A stretch of 18,718 bases of DNA from Bacilli bacterium (GCA_024693165.1 JAILLM010000154.1:1-18718), one strand, 5' to 3'. Shown: positions 7,184-13,470, numbered from the stretch's first letter. Program-made: numbers and translations. Notes: a model not told the origin generated them from the letters alone.

Positions 7184-7653
7184 TGGAAGATGTTGTAAAT
7201 AAATTAAAAGAAAACTATTATACGATTGCGACTATGGAATCATGTACTGGTGGCGGAGTTGCTAATGCAATTACTAATATTCCTGGTGCATCTGAAGTAT
7301 TAAGATTTAGTGCAGTCACATATTCAAATGAATATAAAATCAAAATGGGTGTTAATGCTGAAACTATAGATAAATATAGTGTTTATAGTATGGAAGTGGC
7401 TAGAGAAATGAGTAAAGCCATCAGTGACTTTTCTGCATCGGATATTGGTGTAGGTGTTACTGGAAAGATGGGTGTGTTAGACCCTGCAAATCCATATGGT
7501 GATGACAATACAATCTATGTAAGTATTTATGTTAAAGATGATGATACTTATCATACGTTTAAAATGAACACTAAATACGAAGAAAGAAAAAAGAATAAAG
7601 ATTTAATAATTAAAAGAATTAGAAAAGAATTGTTAAGTATTTTAAATTATTAA
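7183..7653 (+). CDS. pncC: NMN deamidase (CinA C-terminal domain, PncC)
   Basis: It deamidates nicotinamide mononucleotide to NaMN, returning it to the NadD/NadE route. The 156-aa product is a stand-alone CinA C-terminal domain. It shows the catalytic MESCTGGG (18-25), IPGASEVLRF, the YSNEYKIKMGV segment and the GVTGKMGV glycine-rich motif. There is no N-terminal CinA (competence) domain. The start overlaps the nadD stop (TAATG), with AGAGGTT as RBS. Its presence in the NAD operon makes the PncC function much more likely than a DNA-repair-associated role. Confidence 0.9.
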   Translation: MEDVVNKLKENYYTIATMESCTGGGVANAITNIPGASEVLRFSAVTYSNEYKIKMGVNAETIDKYSVYSMEVAREMSKAISDFSASDIGVGVTGKMGVLDPANPYGDDNTIYVSIYVKDDDTYHTFKMNTKYEERKKNKDLIIKRIRKELLSILNY

Positions 7654-7679
7654 CAAAATGTTAAAAAGAATGTTATAAT
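7650..7679 (+). promoter_or_regulatory. nrtR promoter with proposed NrtR operator 4 on the -35
   Basis: The -35 TTAACA (7650-7655), an 18-bp spacer, and the extended -10 TG-T-TATAAT (7671-7679) form the promoter. The -35 is the left half of a perfect palindrome, TTAACA-AAA-TGTTAA (7650-7664), the most symmetric of the four sites. This layout predicts autorepression. It starts within the pncC stop codon region. Confidence 0.65.
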
Positions 7680-7697
7680 CAAAGTAGAGGTGAAGCT

Positions 7698-8519
7698 ATG
7701 AAAGAATACAGAAGCGAAGAAGAATTCTTAAAAGACTATAATCCTGATGAATTCAAGAAATTATCTTTAACTACAGATATCTTAGTGTTAAGTGTATCTA
7801 GTAATGAAACTAATAATTATCGTAAAACTGATGATAAGAAAATGAGTGTTCTTTTAGTTAAGAGAGAAAATTATCCCTTTAAAGATATGTGGTGTTTACC
7901 TGGTGGATTCGTAGGTTATGATGAAGACTTAGATGATGCACCTGTTCGAATTTTAAAAAGAGAAACTAACTTAGATAATATTTTCTTAGAACAATTATAT
8001 ACATTTGGTAATGCTAAGAGAGATCCAAGAATGCGTATTGTTTCTACTTCATATATGTCGCTAATTGATAAGAATAGATTAAATGAAACTTTAAATAAAA
8101 ATGCTTCATGGTTTGATATAACTCTATGTGAAGAGAAAAATAATATAGTTACAATCGTACTTGATAATGGAGAGACTACTTTATCATTTACTATTAAGAA
8201 GAAACTAAAAGAAGAAACTACTGATAGATATTCATTCGAAGTAGTTGATAATAAATCAATTGCATTTGATCATCCATTAGTTATTCTTTCAGGACTAGAA
8301 AGACTTAAAAATAAACTTGAGTATACTGACATAGTATTTAATATGATGCCTAAGTATTTCACACTTGGAGAACTTCAAAAAGTATATGAAGTAATCTTAG
8401 GTAAAAAATTATTAGATCCGGCTTTCAGAAGAATTATTAAAGATAAAGTTAAGAAAACTAATAAGATGAAAACAGGTGAAGGTCATAGACCATCTGTATT
8501 ATTTGAATATAATAAATAA
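7698..8519 (+). CDS. nrtR: NrtR-type Nudix-HTH transcriptional regulator of NAD metabolism
   Basis: The 273-aa product has two parts. Residues ~25-135 are a Nudix-like domain with WCLPGGFVGYDEDL (65-78) and the NrtR-typical LEQLYTFG...RDPRMRIVS (98-116). Residues ~200-270 are a winged helix (MMPKYFTLGELQKVYEVILGKK...FRRIIKD). The Nudix box is degenerate: where hydrolases have RELxEETGL, this has RILKRETNL, losing catalytic glutamates. This fits a ligand sensor rather than an enzyme. In studied bacteria NrtR represses NAD genes and is released by ADP-ribose. It has its own promoter overlapping an operator, and sits at the end of the cluster it most likely controls. AGAGGTGA precedes the ATG. 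Confidence 0.9.
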   Translation: MKEYRSEEEFLKDYNPDEFKKLSLTTDILVLSVSSNETNNYRKTDDKKMSVLLVKRENYPFKDMWCLPGGFVGYDEDLDDAPVRILKRETNLDNIFLEQLYTFGNAKRDPRMRIVSTSYMSLIDKNRLNETLNKNASWFDITLCEEKNNIVTIVLDNGETTLSFTIKKKLKEETTDRYSFEVVDNKSIAFDHPLVILSGLERLKNKLEYTDIVFNMMPKYFTLGELQKVYEVILGKKLLDPAFRRIIKDKVKKTNKMKTGEGHRPSVLFEYNK

Positions 8520-8546
8520 GATTGAGTTATCTCAATCTTTTTCTTT
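8520..8546 (+). terminator. Terminator of nrtR / NAD cluster
   Basis: A 7-bp perfect stem, GATTGAG (8520-8526) with CTCAATC (8531-8537), has a TTAT loop and a T-rich tail. Confidence 0.9.
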
Positions 8547-8582
8547 TTAAAAATTTTGGTAGCATATTTTAAACTAAAGTAT

Positions 8583-8639
8583 TATAATTCCTCTAAAGAG
8601 AGGGTGATGCTGATGGAAGATGGTATGATTAACATTTAG
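8583..8639 (+). promoter_or_regulatory. Promoter and possible 8-codon leader peptide before the GNAT gene
   Basis: TATAAT (8583-8588) is a clear -10; the -35 is poor. Downstream, AGAGAGGG (8597-8604) precedes ATG 8613, which opens MEDGMINI and stops at TAG 8637-8639. The GNAT start at 8673 has its own RBS. The short frame may be a leader peptide or chance; no attenuator hairpin was found between it and the gene. Confidence 0.45.
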
Positions 8640-8672
8640 CAAAATAATATAAAAAAGAAAGAAGGAGACATA

Positions 8673-9488
8673 ATGTTAAAAAGAATTGATAAGGATTCCA
8701 AGGTTCTTTTTAGCGATGAATTTCAAAAGGATAAATATAAATTCTTTCTTATATTACAAAACCTTCCAAGCAAAGACCTTTTATTATATAGTGACGAAGA
8801 AAACTATATATTTTGTAACGGAAATAGAAAATTTCAAACATGGGTTTGGACAAAAGATTCATTTGATAAATCACTATTAAATGAAATAAAAGAAGGATTA
8901 AAATTATATAGATTTGAAGATTCAGAAGCTAAGTTCACTTGTAAAAAAGAACTATATGATTTATTAAAACAAGATAACTATGATAGTTTTGGTGATTACT
9001 ATTTTGAAATGGGATATTTATATTGCACAGCAACAAAAGAACCAAGAAAAACTGATGGATACATTGAATTAGCAAAAGAAGAAGATAAAGATTTACTATC
9101 AGAATTCATTTACTATGAATCAAGAGAAATCAGAGATATTCAAGATTTAACTTGGGAAGAATCTCAAAAAGATTTTGATAAGAGACTTGCTCGCGGCACA
9201 TATTATGTATGGAAAAATGATTTAGGTGAGATAGTATCTCAAGCATTCTATTCAATCGTAGATGGTAGTGCAAAAGTAAGCGGTGTATATACTCCTCCAA
9301 GATTTAGAGGTAAAGCATATGCAGCTAACTTAATATATGTATTAACTAATAGACTTCTTAAAGAAGGATATCATGTATCTTTATATACTGATTATGAATA
9401 TATACCATCAAATAAAGCTTATCAAAATGTAGGCTATATAGATGATGATGTTTTAATAAATTTCACATGTAAAAGTTTAAAAAAATAA
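8673..9488 (+). CDS. GNAT family N-acetyltransferase
   Basis: The 271-aa product has a C-terminal GNAT domain (about residues 128-271). The acetyl-CoA pyrophosphate-binding segment is VSGVYTPPRFRGKAYA, with RFRGKA (220-225) matching the Q/RxxGxG/A motif. SLYTDYEYIPSNKAYQNVGY follows, the typical motif B end with Asn and Tyr. Residues 1-125 form a separate N-terminal domain of mixed structure, an arrangement seen in two-domain GNATs that often act on small molecules. The substrate is unknown. AAGGAG precedes the ATG. Confidence 0.87.
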   Translation: MLKRIDKDSKVLFSDEFQKDKYKFFLILQNLPSKDLLLYSDEENYIFCNGNRKFQTWVWTKDSFDKSLLNEIKEGLKLYRFEDSEAKFTCKKELYDLLKQDNYDSFGDYYFEMGYLYCTATKEPRKTDGYIELAKEEDKDLLSEFIYYESREIRDIQDLTWEESQKDFDKRLARGTYYVWKNDLGEIVSQAFYSIVDGSAKVSGVYTPPRFRGKAYAANLIYVLTNRLLKEGYHVSLYTDYEYIPSNKAYQNVGYIDDDVLINFTCKSLKK

Positions 9489-9492
9489 TTTG

Positions 9493-9520
9493 AAGAAGCA
9501 AAATATAATTGCTTCTTTTT
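9493..9520 (+). terminator. Terminator of the GNAT gene
   Basis: A 9-bp perfect stem, AAGAAGCAA (9493-9501) with TTGCTTCTT (9509-9517), has a 7-nt loop and Ts. Confidence 0.85.
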
Positions 9521-9525
9521 ATTGT

Positions 9526-9651
9526 AATTTGGTTAGAGAAATACTTGAAATTGGTTTAAGAACACACAACAGAACTGGTATTGATACATTATCAATCGCA
9601 GGTTGGGATAATATATATGTTTTAAAAAAAGGTTTTCCAATCGCTCAATAA
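9526..9651 (+). pseudogene. thyA: Thymidylate synthase remnant (N-terminal ~40 codons)
   Basis: The frame reads NLVREILEIGLRTHNRTG, then IDTLSIAGWDNIYVLKKG and FPIAQ, ending TAA at 9649-9651. This matches the start of thymidylate synthase, where the family has L..VLE.G....DRTGTGTLS.FG......L..GFPL. The 'NRTGxDTLSxxG' core is nearly diagnostic. The remaining ~220 residues, including the catalytic cysteine, are absent, as is a start codon with an RBS. The similarity ends just after the folate/dUMP-binding N-terminal arginine region. It sits directly behind the GNAT terminator, so it is probably untranslated. A functional copy of thyA or thyX would have to be elsewhere in the genome. Confidence 0.8.
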
Positions 9652-9657
9652 AAGTAG

Positions 9658-9686
9658 TTGCTAATTATAAAATGAATATCTATAAT
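9658..9686 (+). promoter_or_regulatory. Promoter of the 60-aa gene
   Basis: TTGCTA (9658-9663), a 17-bp spacer and TATAAT (9681-9686), with a second TATAAT at 9686-9691. Both lie after the in-frame ATG at 9672, so that ATG cannot be the main start. Confidence 0.6.
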
Positions 9687-9701
9687 ATAATTAGAGGTTT
9701 T

Positions 9702-9884
9702 ATGATAGATATTGAAAGATTACGAAATGATTTAATTGATTATTTTATGGGACTTGCTTATGTTTTATCACCAGTTGCATTTATGAATGTTGCAGAAGTA
9801 GAAAAAGCAGATGATGATAAAATTATGGAAATAGCTATAAATAATGGGTTTAATATTGAAAATTATCTAGTAAAAACTAGATAA
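9702..9884 (+). CDS. Small protein, 60 aa, function unknown
   Basis: ATG 9702 follows AGAGG (9693-9697) and opens MIDIERLRNDLIDYF, ending ...GFNIENYLVKTR. An in-frame ATG at 9672 lies upstream of the -10 and has no RBS. The pattern ExRLRxDLIDYF...AxxxVE.ADDDKIMEIAINNGFNIENY looks like a known group of short clostridial/bacilli proteins with an 'ASDEELIxIAxxNGFDL' ending, but I cannot name it. It is acidic, with a mildly hydrophobic middle (GLAYVLSPVAF), and has no signal peptide. It stands alone between two gene remnants, with its own promoter and terminator, so it appears intact. Confidence 0.65.
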   Translation: MIDIERLRNDLIDYFMGLAYVLSPVAFMNVAEVEKADDDKIMEIAINNGFNIENYLVKTR

Positions 9885-9891
9885 TTTTTTT
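9861..9891 (+). terminator. Terminator of the 60-aa gene
   Basis: An 11-bp perfect stem, AATTATCTAGT (9861-9871) with ACTAGATAATT (9876-9886), has an AAAA loop and a T-run to 9891. It overlaps the end of the gene. Confidence 0.92.
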
Positions 9892-9964
9892 ATGATATTT
9901 ATAATAACAATAGAATTAACACACTAAATAAATGTTGCTAAATTTAGATTTTTGCATACTATAG

Positions 9965-10138
9965 TTAGATGATACAATTTCAATTAAAAATGATTTATTC
10001 TCAGAATTCTATGTTGCATATGAAAGTGATGAATAGGATGTAGTTAATCCTAAAACAGGAGACAACTTATATTCATATATTTCAATATTATTAATGAGTG
10101 TAAGTGCATTATTTATATTTATAAGAAATGAAGACTAG
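9965..10138 (+). pseudogene. Tail of a decayed sortase-anchored surface protein (NPKTG sorting signal)
   Basis: One frame reads LDDTISIKNDLFSEFYVAY, ESDE, TAG (10034-10036), DVV, then NPKTGD (10046-10063). A hydrophobic stretch follows (LYSYISILLMSVSALFIFI) with a positively charged end (RNED), stopping at TAG 10136. NPKTG + hydrophobic helix + charged tail is a cell-wall sorting signal of the LPxTG class. The in-frame TAG ten codons before it and another just before 9965 show the gene is broken, and no start or RBS is present. The bulk of the protein is gone. From 9892 to 9964 nothing is recognisable. This remnant implies that the lineage had a sortase. Confidence 0.75.
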
Positions 10139-10155
10139 AATAAACTAGTCTTTTT
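10131..10155 (+). terminator. Terminator left behind by the surface-protein remnant
   Basis: An 8-bp perfect stem, AAGACTAG (10131-10138) with CTAGTCTT (10145-10152), has a 6-nt loop and Ts. The stop codon is in the stem, as in the intact genes. Confidence 0.85.
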
Positions 10156-10158
10156 ATA

Positions 10159-10167
10159 TGTTATAAT
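10159..10167 (+). promoter_or_regulatory. Extended -10 promoter of the metallophosphoesterase gene
   Basis: TG-T-TATAAT ends 20 bases before the ATG at 10188, with AGGAG between them. Confidence 0.7.
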
Positions 10168-10187
10168 AACTGTAATAGGAGTTGCAT

Positions 10188-11204
10188 ATGAGAAACTTTA
10201 TAATTAGTGATTTACATGGAAATGGTTATGTTTATGATTCTGTATTAAACTTTTTACAAAATGAGTTAGAGTACGGTAATGATGATATAACTCTTTATAT
10301 TAATGGCGATTTAATTGATAGAGGTTTAGACTCAGGAAGTATGCTTTTAGATGTATATGATAGAGTTACAAATAATATTGGAGTACCTATTAAATACTTG
10401 GCAGGTAATCATGAATTATTTATGTATGAAGCATTTAAATTTAGTGAAGGCGCTAAACTTGATACTTTGTTTGAACCATTATTTAATAGAAAAGCAGGTT
10501 ATTGGATAAATGATGAAGCAGGCTTTGTAACTTCTAGATATTTAATTAAATATTCAAACACTGACGAAGTATATAAACTTATGAATTATATTGGTAACTT
10601 AGATGTATACCATATATTTGATGAGAAAGTAAATGATAAAAGAATCCTTTTAGTACATGCTTGTGCACTTAAATCTATGGAAGATAATGTGGATTTAAAA
10701 CTTGGTGATGGATCAACAAAAACTGAAGTTGCACTTAATACTAGAAAAGAAAGTTTTCTTGTTAGAGGTAAAGTAGGAAATCCAAACTTTTTTACAATTA
10801 TAGGTCACACACCACTTGATAAAGAACCTACTGGATATCTTTATGACAGTGAAGATAATACTTTAAATATTGATGGTTCATCTGCATTATTTAGTTTTCT
10901 AAATACTAGATATTTATATAAAAATAAAGATCCTTTTACTAATATAATTGATGTAGTTAAACCATTTAGTGAATATGATGAAGAAGTAATTAATGAATTA
11001 AATCACTTTAGCCATTCTCCTTTGGTAGAAATACTTGATAACAAATTAAGAATACTTACATTTAATTATAAGAATGAAATTATATATGGTAATTATTTTC
11101 AAGATGGAGAATCCATTCCAATTGATAATAATGAACTTGATAAATGTAGAAAAAATTTAGTTGAAAATACTAAAATAAGAAAAAGAGAAAGAAGAATTAG
11201 TTAG
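10188..11204 (+). CDS. Calcineurin-like metallophosphoesterase (PPP-type phosphatase)
   Basis: The 338-aa product has all five metal/phosphate motifs of the PPP phosphatase fold: SDLHGN (D8, H10), GDLIDRG (40-46), GNHE (73-76), VHA (His157) and GHTP (206-209). The spacing and 'DRG' sequence place it with PrpE/ApaH/bacterial Ser/Thr phosphatases. It may act on protein phosphoserine/threonine, on diadenosine tetraphosphate or on other phosphoesters; the sequence does not decide. It is longer than typical PrpE (~245 aa), with an insert and a basic tail (KIRKRERR). I start at ATG 10188 with AGGAG 7 bases upstream; a TTG six bases earlier is less likely. Confidence 0.88.
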   Translation: MRNFIISDLHGNGYVYDSVLNFLQNELEYGNDDITLYINGDLIDRGLDSGSMLLDVYDRVTNNIGVPIKYLAGNHELFMYEAFKFSEGAKLDTLFEPLFNRKAGYWINDEAGFVTSRYLIKYSNTDEVYKLMNYIGNLDVYHIFDEKVNDKRILLVHACALKSMEDNVDLKLGDGSTKTEVALNTRKESFLVRGKVGNPNFFTIIGHTPLDKEPTGYLYDSEDNTLNIDGSSALFSFLNTRYLYKNKDPFTNIIDVVKPFSEYDEEVINELNHFSHSPLVEILDNKLRILTFNYKNEIIYGNYFQDGESIPIDNNELDKCRKNLVENTKIRKRERRIS

Positions 11205-11222
11205 TACAACTGTAAAATTAAG

Positions 11223-11231
11223 TGCTATAAT
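11223..11231 (+). promoter_or_regulatory. Extended -10 promoter of the DUF1003 gene
   Basis: TG-C-TATAAT ends only 16 bases before the ATG at 11248, giving a very short leader. It overlaps an in-frame ATG at 11230, which therefore cannot be the start. Confidence 0.65.
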
Positions 11232-11247
11232 GATTATGGTGATGATA

Positions 11248-11778
11248 ATGGAAATAAAAAGAAAAACAAAAAAAGAAATTGTAAAAATGTTACTTAAAAA
11301 TAATGAATTAGATGAACAATCAGAAGAAGAATTATTAGATTTACTTGTTGATCAACCAATAAGTATTGATGTAGATAAACAAGAAGAAGCTAAAATGACT
11401 AAAGGTGATAAAATTGCTGATAAAGTTTCAGAAATTGCTGGCTCTTGGGGATTCATTTTGGGATTTTCAACATTCTTAATTGCTTGGATGGTAATTAATA
11501 CTTTTGTATTAAAAGGTGATAATCAAATTGATCCACATCCATTCATTTTATTAAATTTACTTTTATCTTGTTTAGCTGCTCTTCAAGCTCCAGTCATTAT
11601 GATGAGCCAAAATAGACAAGCTGCTAAAGACTCTTTAAGAAATCAAAATGATTATAGAACAGATTTAAAGAGTGAACTTATTCTTGAAGAATTACATAAT
11701 AAGATGGATGAAATATTAAAGAATCAAAGAAAAATTTTAAAATACATTGAAGAAAATGAAGAAGAAACTAATAAATAG
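11248..11778 (+). CDS. DUF1003 family membrane protein
   Basis: The 176-aa product has two membrane helices, about residues 66-88 (GFILGFSTFLIAWMVINTFVL) and 97-118 (FILLNLLLSCLAALQAPVIMM). They are joined by a short KGDNQIDPHPF loop that is characteristic of DUF1003. The helices are followed by SQNRQAAKD and a charged coiled tail. The N-terminal ~50 residues are acidic and cytoplasmic. The family's role is unknown. The start is set by the promoter position and GGTGAT just upstream of ATG 11248. Confidence 0.88.
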   Translation: MEIKRKTKKEIVKMLLKNNELDEQSEEELLDLLVDQPISIDVDKQEEAKMTKGDKIADKVSEIAGSWGFILGFSTFLIAWMVINTFVLKGDNQIDPHPFILLNLLLSCLAALQAPVIMMSQNRQAAKDSLRNQNDYRTDLKSELILEELHNKMDEILKNQRKILKYIEENEEETNK

Positions 11779-11788
11779 TTTCTTTTTT
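11762..11788 (+). terminator. Terminator of the DUF1003 gene
   Basis: A 9-bp perfect stem, AAGAAACTA (11762-11770) with TAGTTTCTT (11776-11784), has a 5-nt loop and Ts. Confidence 0.88.
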
Positions 11789-11808
11789 AGTTTTTAATAT
11801 AAAAAATG

Positions 11809-11836
11809 TTGACTACGAACAAATGTATGTTATAAT
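11809..11836 (+). promoter_or_regulatory. Strong promoter of the unidentified RNA
   Basis: TTGACT (11809-11814), a 16-bp spacer and TATAAT (11831-11836), with an extended -10 TG at 11828-11829. It is one of the best promoters in the window, and the only convincing one upstream of the RhuM-Fic gene. Confidence 0.8.
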
Positions 11837-11842
11837 TAAATT

Positions 11843-11961
11843 GTATTAATTACTTGCCGAGTGTTTTTACATCACAATTTAGGTCGATAATTTATATTCT
11901 TGGGCAAGAAGGATATATCTATTCGGGGATACTTTTCTAAGGGGAAAGTATCCCTTTTTTT
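11843..11961 (+). ncRNA. Unidentified structured RNA or leader, about 120 nt, before the RhuM-Fic gene
   Basis: Expected transcript start is ~11843 and end ~11961. It has no credible ORF. A 6-bp stem, CTTGCC (11853-11858) with GGCAAG (11903-11908), closes a ~44-nt AT-rich loop that contains GTG...CAC (11861-11863 with 11873-11875). CCGAG (11857-11861) could instead pair with TTCGG (11922-11926), competing with that stem. It ends in a strong terminator. No motif of SAM, TPP, purine, preQ1, T-box, c-di-GMP, ZTP, SRP or tmRNA was recognised. It may be a free sRNA or an attenuator for the gene starting 54 bases after it, which lacks an obvious promoter of its own. Confidence 0.55.
11926..11961 (+). 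terminator. Strong terminator of the unidentified RNA
   Basis: A 12-bp stem with one G-T pair, GGGATACTTTTC (11926-11937) with GGAAAGTATCCC (11943-11954), has a TAAGG loop and a T-run to 11961. It is the most GC-rich hairpin in the window. Confidence 0.9.
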
Positions 11962-12014
11962 ATTAGATAATCTTAATTAATACAAAAAATGATACAAGAT
12001 AGGGAGGTTTTGAA

Positions 12015-12944
12015 ATGGAAAATAAAATTGTATTATTTGAAGACGGAGAAATAAAAATAGATGTGGAGGTGATGAATGAAGATGTTTGGTTAACTCAAAA
12101 ACAAATGGAGAATCTTTATAATGTTTCACATGCTACAATTAGCGAACATATTAATAATATTTTTTCATGTTGTGAAGTTGATGAGAAAACTTCTGTCGGT
12201 TTTTCCGACAAAAGTACAGGAGGAAGAAAATCTAAGATATATAATCTTGATCTGATTCTTGCAGTTGGCTATAGAGTTAATTCAAAAAGAGGTATTGCAT
12301 TTAGAAGATGGGCTAGTAATGTTTTAAAGGATTATATAATTGAAGGTTATGCAGTTAATATGAGAAGATTAGATCTTTTAAATAAAACTGTAAAACTTAT
12401 AGAGATTGCTAATAGAAATCCAGATTCAATTACTGGAGAACAAGCAAAAGATATTCTCCAAGTTATTGGAAGATATACTAAAGCTTTAGATTTGCTTGAT
12501 GATTATGATCATAGAACATTAGAAAAGATTAAAGGTACGATTGATAACAGACAAATTAATTATCATGAGTGTTTAGATATTATTAAAGATTTAAGATTTG
12601 CTGATGAATCATCTATCTTCGGCGTTGAAAGAGAACATGGTTTTGAATCTATTATTAATGATACTTATCAAACTTTTGGTGGGGAAGATTTATATAAATC
12701 TGTTGAAGAAAAAGCATGTAATTTCCTTTATGTACTTGTTAAGAATCATCCATTTGTTGATGGTAATAAAAGAATAGCAGCTACATTATTTATATATTTC
12801 TTAAATTATTATGGATTATTGTTTAAGAATGGTAAGCAAACTATAGACAATAATACTTTAACTGCTGTTACACTTTTAATTGCCGAGTCTAATCCAAAAG
12901 AAAAACAAATCATTATAGATTTAGTTATGAATTTCTTAAATTAA
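12015..12944 (+). CDS. RhuM-family DNA-binding-like domain fused to a Fic/Doc domain
   Basis: In the 309-aa product, residues ~1-115 match the RhuM family (VWLTQKQMENLYNVSHATISEHINNIF, a helix-turn-helix at ~26-47; then GRKSKIYNLDLILAVGYRVNSKRGIAFRRWA). The C-terminal half is a Fic-fold domain with HPFVDGNKR (245-253). This motif has Lys where AMPylating Fic enzymes have Gly (GNGR), so it is closer to phage P1 Doc, which phosphorylates EF-Tu. Residues 116-180 link the two. Possible roles are a toxin or regulator; no separate antitoxin gene is adjacent. A GGGAGG RBS precedes the ATG. The RNA and terminator just upstream may control it. Such genes are typically found on accessory or horizontally moved DNA. 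Confidence 0.88.
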   Translation: MENKIVLFEDGEIKIDVEVMNEDVWLTQKQMENLYNVSHATISEHINNIFSCCEVDEKTSVGFSDKSTGGRKSKIYNLDLILAVGYRVNSKRGIAFRRWASNVLKDYIIEGYAVNMRRLDLLNKTVKLIEIANRNPDSITGEQAKDILQVIGRYTKALDLLDDYDHRTLEKIKGTIDNRQINYHECLDIIKDLRFADESSIFGVEREHGFESIINDTYQTFGGEDLYKSVEEKACNFLYVLVKNHPFVDGNKRIAATLFIYFLNYYGLLFKNGKQTIDNNTLTAVTLLIAESNPKEKQIIIDLVMNFLN

Positions 12945-12974
12945 ATTATATAATATAATTACTAAGGTGATTAT

Positions 12975-13400
12975 ATGCAAAACATTGGATTTTCTATTCT
13001 TTGTTTTTTTGTTGCTTATACACTTGTTACATGGGTTGGAATTATACACACTATATTTAATATTAAAGTATTACATATGAAATCTATGAAAGAGTCTCCT
13101 GGAATGGGTGAATGTTATGAAAAAACTAAACCTTGGCATCCTTTATATAATATAATTATATTTCCTATATTTGGTCTTGTTTATATGAAAGGATTAACTA
13201 ATCCATCACTTAATGAAGCACTTATTACTTGTGCATTTTGGGCAGGTATTGCAATTGTCGGTGATTTAGTAGGATGGGTACTAATTAAACATCCTTGGAG
13301 ACTAACATTTAAAGAATTCTATGTAGACTATCAACCATGGATAACACTTATTTATATAGCAATCTTTTTAGGACCGATAATTGGATTTATCCTTTTATAA
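12975..13400 (+). CDS. Four-helix integral membrane protein, function unknown
   Basis: The 141-aa product has four predicted membrane segments, about residues 5-26, 57-75, 82-104 and 121-141. A cytoplasmic-looking loop (KVLHMKSMKESPGMGECYEKTKPWHP) lies between the first two, and KHPWRLTFKEFYVDYQPW lies before the last. The Trp/His-rich KxPWxLxFKEFYVDYQPW motif suggests a conserved family, but I cannot name it. AAGGTGAT precedes the ATG. Two overlapping TATAAT boxes (12949-12959) in the 30-base gap after the RhuM-Fic gene can provide a promoter. Confidence 0.75.
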   Translation: MQNIGFSILCFFVAYTLVTWVGIIHTIFNIKVLHMKSMKESPGMGECYEKTKPWHPLYNIIIFPIFGLVYMKGLTNPSLNEALITCAFWAGIAIVGDLVGWVLIKHPWRLTFKEFYVDYQPWITLIYIAIFLGPIIGFILL

Positions 13401-13403
13401 AAT

Positions 13404-13429
13404 GGAAGTTATTATTAACTTCCTTTTTT
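13404..13429 (+). terminator. Terminator of the four-helix protein gene
   Basis: An 8-bp perfect stem, GGAAGTTA (13404-13411) with TAACTTCC (13416-13423), has a TTAT loop and a T-run. Confidence 0.9.
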
Positions 13430-13431
13430 AG

Positions 13432-13440
13432 TGTTATAAT
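13432..13440 (+). promoter_or_regulatory. Extended -10 promoter of murB
   Basis: TG-T-TATAAT predicts a transcript start near 13447, leaving too little leader for an ATG at 13450 and supporting the start at 13471. Confidence 0.7.
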
Positions 13441-13470
13441 ATTTATAGGATGAGTTATAGTTGGAGGATT

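Noticed and set aside
9526..10138. Insertion sequence or prophage in the decay zone
   Set aside because: There is no transposase or integrase, no terminal inverted repeats and no target duplication; it looks like simple gene erosion.
11843..11961. 6S RNA, SRP RNA, tmRNA or a known riboswitch class
   Set aside because: The 5' and 3' ends do not pair as in 6S RNA, the SRP tetraloop motif is missing, it is too short for tmRNA, and no conserved core of the classes I know is present.
13450..13470. Upstream start for murB at 13450
   Set aside because: It falls at the expected transcript start with no RBS, while ATG 13471 has GGAGG and begins like other MurB proteins.
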